14,928 bases of DNA from Lachnospiraceae bacterium (lineage in GTDB: Bacteria; Bacillota; Clostridia; Lachnospirales; Lachnospiraceae): positions 1 through 14,928 of the forward strand of contig CAAEEI010000110.1 in the NCBI GenBank assembly GCA_900754855.1. Direction: 5' to 3'. Below are positions 1 through 6,130 of this stretch, piece by piece. The position numbers were made by a program, and so were the translations under genes. The stretch's first letter is position 1; the number at the start of each line of letters is the position of its first letter. Below the pieces are notes generated by a model. It did not search any database and was not told where the DNA came from. It saw nothing but the letters and a program-made list of their open reading frames with translations.

Positions 1-5
1 AGTTT

Positions 6-1091
6 ATGATCGAGAGACTTTTAGCCAGCCCTGCGCCGATGGGAGATCTGGAAGAAGAAGAGCAGGATGAGAGCGGCGACGATATGAAAATCACCAGCCT
101 GCAGAGCATCAAGGATTTCCTGCACTGCGCCGGAAAAACGCTGCCGGACAATATCCGGCTCTGGGCAAGGAGAAATTTTGCCGTGGCCCGTTCCCATGAG
201 GTAACCCAGGAAGAACGCAGACATGCGCAGCGCGCCTTATCCATCATGTTGAATATCCAGTGGAAAAACAACTATTTTCAGTCCATTGATCCCCGGGAAG
301 CCCGGCGGATACTGGATGAAGAGTTGTATGGGATGGAGAAAGTAAAACAGCGGATCATCGAGACCATCATCCAGATTAACCGAACCCACACACTGCCGGC
401 TTACGGTCTTTTACTGGTAGGACCGGCGGGGACCGGTAAGTCACAGGTTGCCTATGCCGTGGCCCGTATTCTGAAGCTGCCGTGGGCAACGCTGGATATG
501 AGTTCGATCAATGACCCGGAACAGCTCACCGGCAGTTCCCGCATCTATTCCAATGCGAAGCCTGGTATTATTATGGAGGCCTTTGCCAATGCCGGAGAGT
601 CTAATCTGGTCTTTATCATCAACGAGCTGGATAAAGCCGCATCAGGACAGGGCAAGGGGAATCCGGCGGACGTCCTGCTGACGCTGTTGGATAATCTGGG
701 CTTTACGGATAATTATATCGAATGTATGATTCCGACCAGCGGCGTATATCCTATTGCGACAGCCAACGATAAAGCGCAGATCAGCGCGCCGCTGATGTCC
801 CGTTTCGCAGTGATCGATATTCCGGATTATACGCCGGAGGAAAAGAAAATTATCTTTTCCCGTTTTGCTCTGCCAAAAGTGCTGAAACGGATGGGTCTGC
901 GAAAAGAAGAATGTATCGTTGGGGAAGACGGACTGGAGGCAGTCGTGCGAAAATTTTCCAACACAACGGGAATTCGTGATCTGGAGCAGGCGGCAGAACA
1001 TATGGCGGCCAATGCCCTTTATCAGATTGAAGTGGACGGGGTAACTTCGGTTACCTTCGATCAGGAGGCAGTGGAAAATCTGTTTGGATGA
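6..1091 (+). CDS. Lon-like AAA+ ATPase without protease domain (5' end possibly outside window)
   Basis: This is a P-loop ATPase of the Lon branch of AAA+ proteins, probably cytosolic. Residues 73-125 resemble the Lon segment before the ATPase core (a short helix ending in W, then LDEELYGMEKVKQRI). Walker A is GPAGTGKS (139-146), the Walker B region is LVFIINELDK (201-210), sensor 1 is ATAND (251-255), an arginine-finger candidate is R266 in LMSRF, and sensor 2 is TGIRDLE (R324). Where Lon has Asp-Glu in Walker B this protein has Asn206-Glu207. It ends at VTFDQEAVENLFG, which matches the end of the Lon AAA module, so the Ser-Lys protease domain is absent. No protease-like remnant lies in the 158 bp before the next gene. 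The frame is open upstream to base 3 and no ribosome binding site can be seen in five bases, so the ATG at 6 may be internal. The family assignment is strong; the function (remodelling, regulatory or degenerate) is unknown. Confidence 0.85.
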   Translation: MIERLLASPAPMGDLEEEEQDESGDDMKITSLQSIKDFLHCAGKTLPDNIRLWARRNFAVARSHEVTQEERRHAQRALSIMLNIQWKNNYFQSIDPREARRILDEELYGMEKVKQRIIETIIQINRTHTLPAYGLLLVGPAGTGKSQVAYAVARILKLPWATLDMSSINDPEQLTGSSRIYSNAKPGIIMEAFANAGESNLVFIINELDKAASGQGKGNPADVLLTLLDNLGFTDNYIECMIPTSGVYPIATANDKAQISAPLMSRFAVIDIPDYTPEEKKIIFSRFALPKVLKRMGLRKEECIVGEDGLEAVVRKFSNTTGIRDLEQAAEHMAANALYQIEVDGVTSVTFDQEAVENLFG

Positions 1092-1143
1092 AAATGATAC
1101 ATCATGAAGAAAGAATGGAAAAAAGAAAGTTCAGCAGGAAATG

Positions 1144-1165
1144 CGGTAATGGGATGAGGTTACCG
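1144..1165 (+). other. Small hairpin after the Lon-like gene
   Basis: CGGTAA (1144-1149) and TTACCG (1160-1165) form a perfect 6-bp inverted repeat with a 10-base loop, just before the larger terminator. It has no T-run, so it is not a terminator on its own. It may be an mRNA 3' end structure or chance. Confidence 0.3.
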
Positions 1166-1174
1166 TAAAGAGAA

Positions 1175-1240
1175 AAAGACCAATCGGAAAATCGGAGGAG
1201 GTGTAAGACACCAGCCCGAATGACCGATTGGTCTTTGTTT
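1175..1240. terminator. Bidirectional nested-hairpin terminator
   Basis: A perfect 13-bp inverted repeat (1175-1187 with 1224-1236; AAAGACCAATCGG and its complement) encloses 36 bases that contain a second small hairpin, GGTGT-AAG-ACACC. The + strand continues TTTGTTTTC and the - strand continues with TTTTTCTC. It therefore suits both the Lon-like gene (+) and the convergent PHP gene (-). The A-rich 5' arm and T-rich 3' arm give a U-tract in both directions. Confidence 0.8.
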
Positions 1241-1249
1241 TCTGTCCAT

Positions 1250-2128
1250 TTATTTTTTTATGGTTCCTATGGCTTCCAGATATTCTGGCAGAATATCTTC
1301 GGGAACATGCATTTCGCCCTGTCCTTTAAATAAGGCAATGTGCGGTTTATTCTGTCCATGAAAATCGGTACCGCCGGTGAGCAGAAGGGAATGCTGTTTG
1401 GCGAGGCTTTTGACAAACTCTTCTTCTTCCGGAGTGTAGCTGTTATAAAAGGCTTCAATGCCATGGAGACCAGCTTCTTTTAATTCAGCGGCCAACTGGC
1501 TTTTCTGAGCGGAATCCAGCTTTTTATAGTACATAAGATGAGCAAGGACAGCGATGCCTCCGCTGTTCTTGATCAGGGAAACGGCCTCCTGGGGCGTTGG
1601 CATGATCCTTTCCACATAGCAGCAGCGGCCTTCTGCCAGATAGAGATCAAAAGCTTCTTTTACGGAAGAAACATAGTTCTTTTTCAGAAGTTGTTTGGCG
1701 ATATGAGGCCGGGCGATGGTTTCGCCGGGGTTGTCCGGCTGAATGTCTTCCATGGTAATCGCAAAGCCCTGTTCCTGAAGCTTGTGGATGATTTTTTCAT
1801 TACGACCGTCGCGGCTTTCCCGACAGACTTTCAACCGGTCAAGAAGTGGCTGGTTATTTATGTCTATGTTATAGCCAAGGATATGAATTTCCACGCCGTG
1901 GTAGTCGGTGGAAATTTCTACACCGGGAACAGCGGTCAGGGATGAATATTTTTCAGCTTCTTTCATAAATTCCGGAATACCTGCCACAGTGTCATGGTCA
2001 GTGAGGGCGAGGACAACCGGCGCTTTTTTCTCTTCCATTTCTGCCATGGCAGTCTGGACAATCGCGGACGGAGTCAGTGTGCCGTCAGAAGCAGTAGAAT
2101 GAATATGCAGATCAATATAAGTATTCAA
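1250..2128 (-). CDS. PHP-domain metal-dependent phosphoesterase (YciV/TrpH-like)
   Basis: A 292-residue PHP-superfamily hydrolase, expected to be a cytosolic metal-dependent phosphatase. The closest characterised relatives (YciV/RNase AM group) act on nucleoside 3',5'-bisphosphates and RNA 5' ends; the exact substrate here is inferred. Metal-ligand motifs are in family order: DLHIHS (H8, H10), LTDHDT (D44-D46), GVEIS (E71), EIHILGY (H82), ARPHIA (H142), LAHL (H197) and GTDFHG (D255, H257). The start is TTG at 2128, with GGAGG at 2141-2137 placed 8 bases upstream. An in-frame TTG at 2143 overlaps that ribosome binding site and is unlikely. No ATG lies before the essential HIH motif. It is monocistronic and convergent with the Lon-like gene. 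The length is normal and the catalytic set complete. Confidence 0.9.
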   Translation of the reverse strand: MNTYIDLHIHSTASDGTLTPSAIVQTAMAEMEEKKAPVVLALTDHDTVAGIPEFMKEAEKYSSLTAVPGVEISTDYHGVEIHILGYNIDINNQPLLDRLKVCRESRDGRNEKIIHKLQEQGFAITMEDIQPDNPGETIARPHIAKQLLKKNYVSSVKEAFDLYLAEGRCCYVERIMPTPQEAVSLIKNSGGIAVLAHLMYYKKLDSAQKSQLAAELKEAGLHGIEAFYNSYTPEEEEFVKSLAKQHSLLLTGGTDFHGQNKPHIALFKGQGEMHVPEDILPEYLEAIGTIKK

Positions 2129-2136
2129 TATAGATT

Positions 2137-2141
2137 CCTCC
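2137..2141 (-). promoter_or_regulatory. Ribosome binding site that fixes the TTG start of the PHP gene
   Basis: The - strand reads GGAGG, then AATCTATA, then TTG. The 8-base spacing favours the TTG at 2128 over the in-frame TTG at 2143, which lies inside the site itself. Confidence 0.75.
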
Positions 2142-2179
2142 AATAATAGTAAATAGTATGAAGCAAATTTATGGTTTCC

Positions 2180-2216
2180 GGGATGCCATATACAGGAAGG
2201 CGTCCCTGCTTTTCTT
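2180..2216 (+). terminator. Terminator-like hairpin in the PHP/DnaB-like divergent region
   Basis: GGGATGCC (2180-2187) pairs with GGCGTCCC (2199-2206) through 8 bp including one U-G wobble, with an 11-base loop. TGCTTTTCTT follows on the + strand. Transcribed from the - strand the wobble becomes a C-A mismatch, so the structure is better in + strand RNA. No + strand gene ends here. It could stop stray antisense transcription, or be part of the 5' leader of the PHP mRNA. Confidence 0.35.
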
Positions 2217-2225
2217 ATTATGACA
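2217..2225 (-). promoter_or_regulatory. Possible extended -10 promoter for the PHP gene
   Basis: The - strand reads TGTCATAAT, an extended -10 (TGn plus a hexamer one base from TATAAT). I see no good -35 upstream. Initiation would fall near 2210, giving a leader of about 80 bases. Confidence 0.3.
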
Positions 2226-2368
2226 GAATTTGCATAAAAAAGCCAGAGAAATTCAAAAGAAGGGTTTTACAGGCAAAGGGAAAGGAAGAAAACAACGGGC
2301 AGCGTGCCGACAGAAGGAGAGAGAAGGGTTTTTATTGGAAAAAGATTTTAATATGAATAAAAATGATG

Positions 2369-2374
2369 TATAAT
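2369..2374 (+). promoter_or_regulatory. Possible -10 box for the acidic DnaB-like gene
   Basis: A consensus TATAAT lies 87 bases before the ATG in AT-rich sequence. The bases 17 upstream (2346-2351, TTTTAA) are a poor -35, so this is a -10 match only. Confidence 0.35.
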
Positions 2375-2402
2375 CAATAGCAGTGATCCCCATAAAATAT
2401 AA

Positions 2403-2431
2403 AAAACGTTGAGACAAGGGATGAAAACGTT
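2403..2431. repeat. Direct repeat AAAACGTT, two copies 21 bp apart
   Basis: AAAACGTT occurs at 2403-2410 and 2424-2431, and each copy contains the palindrome AACGTT. The 21-bp period equals two helical turns, placing both on one face of the DNA between the candidate -10 and the start codon. It is operator-like, but no regulator can be named. Confidence 0.4.
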
Positions 2432-2452
2432 ATGATGAAAATAACGGAGGAG
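2428..2452 (+). promoter_or_regulatory. Ribosome binding site with an abutting small hairpin
   Basis: GGAGGAG (2446-2452) sits 8 bases before the ATG at 2461. CGTTAT (2428-2433) and ATAACG (2441-2446) are complementary with a 7-base loop, so the 3' arm touches the first base of the site. The 6-bp stem is weak. The ribosome binding site itself is clear. Confidence 0.6.
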
Positions 2453-2460
2453 TAAAACAA

Positions 2461-5400
2461 ATGGAAGATATGATTAAAGCATTATTAGATGTGGTCAGGG
2501 CGCAGCACTCCGCAGCGGAAGGTACGGAAGAAGCTCCCTTTAACATGGAAGATATTGTAGATATGGCGATGAATATCGTTGGCCGCCCTTATGAGGAAGA
2601 AGAGGAGGCCGAGATGATAGAAAACATCCAGAAGATGGTGGAAAACCTGGCGCCGGATATTTTTCCTCCGAAAACGTTCGAGGAGATGGATGGTTCCGAG
2701 CAGGCGCTGTCTGCGGGAAGCATGATTGAGGAGAGGCTGCGGAGAGGAAGGACGATGTCTGCGCAGGAAAGGCATCCGGAAAATTCTCCGGCAACCGGAG
2801 CGGATACCCCGCCTTCGTCAGTACCGGAAGAAAACACTGCGCCGTCTCTTCCGGAAGATGCTTATGAGGAAGAAGAGGAAACCTCTTCGTTTAATCCTCA
2901 GGAGGCGGCTGATCTTAACGATATGATTTATAAAAATCTTATGGAAATGATGGGCCTGCAAAGTCCACAGGTGGAGTTTCCCTTCGATCAGTCCCAGCTG
3001 CAGTATGGCCGGGAAAAATCGGTGACCGAAATGCTGGAAGAAGAAAAACAGAATGAGGAAGCAAAACGGCAGGAACAGACCATGTATGAGAAAGAAGACG
3101 ATCTTCCACAGGCAGAGGAAGAACCGCAGACAAAATCTGCGTCTCAGCTGGCGGCAGAAGCTATCCGCCGCTCGCAGGAAGAGGAACGGGAAAAAATGGA
3201 GATTGAGAAAAAAGCGGAGCGACTCATGGAAGAAGCCAGAAAACGGGGACAGGATCCGATGAAATTCGCTCTGCATCAGCAGGAAATTCTGCAATATATG
3301 GAAAAAAACAGTGACGAACTGGTTTCCTTTGAAGATTACGAAGACCTGTCTCCGGAAGAGAAGCTGGAGATTGAACGACGGATGCATATCGAAAAACAGA
3401 TTGCCGACGGCGTTGATCCGGAGAAGGTAAACACCGATGTGCCGGAAGAATTTATTCCAGAGGAATTAAGAGAACGGGAAATTGCCGGGAGACAGGCGGA
3501 CAAAGAGGCAGCAGCTCTGGCAGATAACGAACCGGAGGAAGAATCCCACAGTGTGAAAGCCATGGCAGAAACCGCAGCAGTAAATCCGTCTGGCGCCCCT
3601 GTTTTGACGGAGGAGATGCTTCGTCAGCTTAGTCAGGAAGTAATCCGGGAAAATTCGGATATGATTTTATCCGATAATGCACATGAAGATATGGATAGTC
3701 TGAATGAGACGATTTTTGAAAATATCCGTCAGATGATGAGCGGCAGCGGTAAAGCAGTGGCAGAAGAAAATGTAGATGATCTTCTGGAAGAAGCCGCAGA
3801 AGCGGATAAGCAAAGAGGATTATCCGCGGTGGAACTGGCCAGAGCGGCTCAGCAGGCAGCCAAACCGGAACCACAGGAGAAAAAAGAAAGTAAATCGGCG
3901 GTAGAACTGGCGAAAGAAGCGCAGGCAAAAGAAGAGAAGGCCAAAGAAGAGCGCAAAGCGGAGACTGACGCAGCGGCAGAAACATTATCGGCAGAAGAGG
4001 AACTGGACCATCTGTTCGACGATATTGAGGAAGCGGAGTTCGGAGAGGAAACAGAAGAAAAAGATGCGGAGCAGGAAGCTGCGGTGGAAGCGGAGGAAAA
4101 AACGCTTCCAAAAACAGAAACCTCAACAGAAGAAGTTTCAAAAGAAGCCCGAAAGGAAGAGGAGACCACAGGAAGCCTGCCGCAGACGGAAGAAGTCCAA
4201 AAAGAAGAAACCGCAGAACATGTATCGCAGGAAGAAGAAATGATACAGGAAGAAGCGGAAGAAAAGGCCGTTGTGCAGGAAACTGCCCCAGCAGATCCGC
4301 CGGTGGAATCTGAAGCAGAAGAATATGTTTATGTGGATCCTGCCGAATTAGTTTTAGGGGAACATACCCAGGCAGAAATCGATGAAGCGCTGGAAAATCT
4401 CAACAGCCTTGGTCTGGAAGGGGATGTTTATCAGCGGGCGAAACGGATGTTGTTGCTGGAGCTGGCCGGTTCAGAAGCAGAACTGGATGCATGGCTTGCA
4501 GAACAGAAGCAGGGAAAGAAGAAAAAAGCAGCGGTATCCGCCCTTGATGATGAAGAAGGGGATCTGGAAGATTTAGACGATCTGGATGAAGACAGCCTGG
4601 AAAGAGAACTGGAACTGGCCATGGATGAAGATTTTCTTGATGCAGCCGAGGAAGACGGTTGTGACCCATCCCGGAGTGCACAGGATAATGAGGAAGAAAA
4701 CGAAGTTCCGGAGGAAGAGACAGAAGAAGCGGACGACGAAGAAGAGGCAGAAGAAAAAGAAGCGAATGCCGAAGAAGAGACGGAAGAGGAAGAGGATGCC
4801 GGAGCGGAGACAGCAGAAGAAATAAACGACGGAGAAGAGACGGATGAGATTATTTCTGAAATAGAAGTGGAAAATCCTGTGCCGCAGCCATCCAGAAAGA
4901 AGACAGAACACAGGAAAACCGTAAAAGCAGTATCGAGAAAAAAAGTGGTGAAGAAGAAAGAAAAAAATCTTTCGGAGAAAAAGATGACCGGTGCGAAAAT
5001 GGGAGAAAATCCGGATGCACAGGCGGAGGCAAAGAGCTATCAGGTTTCTGTCCGACACCCGTTCGTCCTGAAAAATTCTGCCAGCTTCATGGATCAGTTT
5101 GAAGAATATATCACCGATACGCAGGAAAACCGTAAGCTGAGCACCGGATTTAAGAAGCTGGACGCCATGTTAAGATATGGTTTGCATAAAGGAAGTTATT
5201 TTGTGGATGCAGAACCGCAGTATCTGAAAAATGGTTTTATGCAGCAGATGGCTGACCGGGCAGCGGAAAGCGGCGTGGATGTTTTGTATATTTCCACGGA
5301 ATTATCCAGATACGATCTGATGGTTGAAACAATTTCACGAATCAGTTATGAAATTCATGGAGGAGATCGTCATAAAGCGGTATCTGCCATGGATATTATG

Positions 5401-5991
5401 ACCGGAGAAGACGGAGCGGATCTGCGTTCGCTGAAAGATGAATTAAACTGGTACAGGGGACGGATCAGCGAACATCTTTATATTCTGGATCAGGAGGCAG
5501 TCAGCGACTATACGGATTCCATGGAGGAGGTGTCCGGAGGAGAAATCCTGGCGGAACTGATTCGTTCTATCGTACGGGAAGGCGCACATAAACCGGTAGT
5601 GTTCATTGATAATATCGAAAATATTTTATCGGCGGAAGACGCAGAGGATATGAAACCGCTTATGGAGGGAATCCGCAAGCTGGCGGGAGAACTGAGTATC
5701 CCAATCCTTCTGTCCTATGGTTATGCACAGGCAGAGACAGAAACAGAACTGGATCCGGCAGAAAAAGAATTTCATGCGTCGCTGGGAACTATGTGTGACG
5801 TCTATATGGAATTAAACTATGTGGACATGATTACGGAAGATTCCGTGGAATTGACGGAAGAAGATATTCAGGAGATGGTGGAAGATGGCGATACGCTTTT
5901 GATGGAAGTGCTGATCCATCGGAACAGACGGGCCATGAAGGCGTCCTGCCAGATTCAGGGTGTTCCGAAATATAATTATTTTGAAGAATAA
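2461..5991 (+). CDS. Large acidic protein with a C-terminal degenerate DnaB-like (RecA-fold) domain
   Basis: This 1176-residue protein has three parts. Residues 1-70 are a small, probably helical head. Residues ~75-860 are low-complexity, Glu-rich and probably disordered or coiled-coil (38 of residues 731-800 are Asp or Glu), ending in a Lys/Arg-rich patch (812-846). A possible folded island is 626-683. Residues ~890-1176 follow the replicative-helicase core: STGFKKLD (894-901), a P-loop position reading AEPQYLKNGF (917-926), VLYISTELS (941-949, the DnaB SLEMS motif with E947), Walker B VVFID (1046-1050), SIPILLS (1079-1085) and HRNRR (1153-1157) where DnaB carries its K-x-R finger motif. The P-loop keeps Lys923 but lacks the Gly and Thr of GKT, so ATP hydrolysis is doubtful. 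There is no DnaB N-terminal domain, signal peptide or membrane segment. It is apparently monocistronic. Function unknown. Confidence 0.85.
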   Translation: MEDMIKALLDVVRAQHSAAEGTEEAPFNMEDIVDMAMNIVGRPYEEEEEAEMIENIQKMVENLAPDIFPPKTFEEMDGSEQALSAGSMIEERLRRGRTMSAQERHPENSPATGADTPPSSVPEENTAPSLPEDAYEEEEETSSFNPQEAADLNDMIYKNLMEMMGLQSPQVEFPFDQSQLQYGREKSVTEMLEEEKQNEEAKRQEQTMYEKEDDLPQAEEEPQTKSASQLAAEAIRRSQEEEREKMEIEKKAERLMEEARKRGQDPMKFALHQQEILQYMEKNSDELVSFEDYEDLSPEEKLEIERRMHIEKQIADGVDPEKVNTDVPEEFIPEELREREIAGRQADKEAAALADNEPEEESHSVKAMAETAAVNPSGAPVLTEEMLRQLSQEVIRENSDMILSDNAHEDMDSLNETIFENIRQMMSGSGKAVAEENVDDLLEEAAEADKQRGLSAVELARAAQQAAKPEPQEKKESKSAVELAKEAQAKEEKAKEERKAETDAAAETLSAEEELDHLFDDIEEAEFGEETEEKDAEQEAAVEAEEKTLPKTETSTEEVSKEARKEEETTGSLPQTEEVQKEETAEHVSQEEEMIQEEAEEKAVVQETAPADPPVESEAEEYVYVDPAELVLGEHTQAEIDEALENLNSLGLEGDVYQRAKRMLLLELAGSEAELDAWLAEQKQGKKKKAAVSALDDEEGDLEDLDDLDEDSLERELELAMDEDFLDAAEEDGCDPSRSAQDNEEENEVPEEETEEADDEEEAEEKEANAEEETEEEEDAGAETAEEINDGEETDEIISEIEVENPVPQPSRKKTEHRKTVKAVSRKKVVKKKEKNLSEKKMTGAKMGENPDAQAEAKSYQVSVRHPFVLKNSASFMDQFEEYITDTQENRKLSTGFKKLDAMLRYGLHKGSYFVDAEPQYLKNGFMQQMADRAAESGVDVLYISTELSRYDLMVETISRISYEIHGGDRHKAVSAMDIMTGEDGADLRSLKDELNWYRGRISEHLYILDQEAVSDYTDSMEEVSGGEILAELIRSIVREGAHKPVVFIDNIENILSAEDAEDMKPLMEGIRKLAGELSIPILLSYGYAQAETETELDPAEKEFHASLGTMCDVYMELNYVDMITEDSVELTEEDIQEMVEDGDTLLMEVLIHRNRRAMKASCQIQGVPKYNYFEE
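3988..4860 (+). repeat. Purine-rich GAA/GAG low-complexity tract coding the acidic region
   Basis: This tract encodes about residues 510-800 of the acidic protein. The coding strand is dominated by GAA, GAG and GCA/GCG codons, with runs such as GAAGAAGAGGCAGAAGAAAA. The repeat is imperfect, so it reads as compositional bias selected at protein level, not as a simple tandem repeat. It generates long spurious ORFs on the opposite strand. Confidence 0.7.
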
Positions 5992-6000
5992 AGAAGTGGA

Positions 6001-6031
6001 AGCTGTCGCACCGATTGCGTTGCAGTTTTTT
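6001..6031 (+). terminator. Intrinsic terminator of the acidic DnaB-like gene
   Basis: AGCTGTCGCA (6001-6010) pairs with TGCG-TT-GCAGTT (6016-6027) through 10 bp with a 2-base bulge and a 5-base loop. A run of six T (6026-6031) follows. It begins 9 bases after the stop codon. Confidence 0.8.
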
Positions 6032-6035
6032 CCAT

Positions 6036-6110
6036 GAAGAAAGACCAGGCAGAGTGTTGAAGGTGGTAAATTACCATCTTGCAATACGCTCGCCTGGTCT
6101 TTCTTCTTTT
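6036..6110. terminator. Bidirectional nested-hairpin terminator between acidic-protein gene and LCP gene
   Basis: A perfect 15-bp inverted repeat (6036-6050 with 6092-6106) encloses an inner hairpin (6060-6068 with 6072-6080, one G-U pair) and further pairing between 6054-6059 and 6082-6087. Almost the whole 71 bases fold on themselves. TTTT follows on the + strand, and the - strand exits through TCTTTCTTC. It is a second terminator for the + gene and the likely terminator of the - strand envelope operon. Confidence 0.8.
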
Positions 6111-6130
6111 AATGAATATTGTGGTCTGTT

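Larger units (their letters stand above)
2129..2460. other. Divergent intergenic region between PHP and DnaB-like genes
   Basis: About 330 bp separate the two divergent starts. I see possible promoters for each gene, a hairpin near the PHP side, and paired AAAACGTT boxes near the acidic-protein start. A 61-codon ORF (2171-2356, +) has no ribosome binding site and a composition unlike a protein, so I do not call it. The stretch 2230-2340 is purine-rich with no further structure I can see. Confidence 0.6.

Noticed and set aside
2171..2356. 61-codon plus-strand ORF in the PHP/DnaB-like intergenic region
   Set aside because: No ribosome binding site precedes it, its start overlaps a hairpin, and the product is a Lys/Arg-rich sequence without any recognisable pattern.
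3988..4860. A tandem repeat, minisatellite or CRISPR-like array in the GAA/GAG-rich tract
   Set aside because: No fixed unit length or conserved spacer pattern is present. The sequence is a continuous open frame with biased composition.
2818..5058. Several long minus-strand ORFs, for example 2818-3387, 3629-4141 and 4573-5058, inside the acidic-protein gene
   Set aside because: They mirror Glu/Lys-rich GAA/GAG codons, giving Phe-, Leu- and Ser-rich products with no ribosome binding sites and no recognisable domain. They are shadows of a purine-rich gene.
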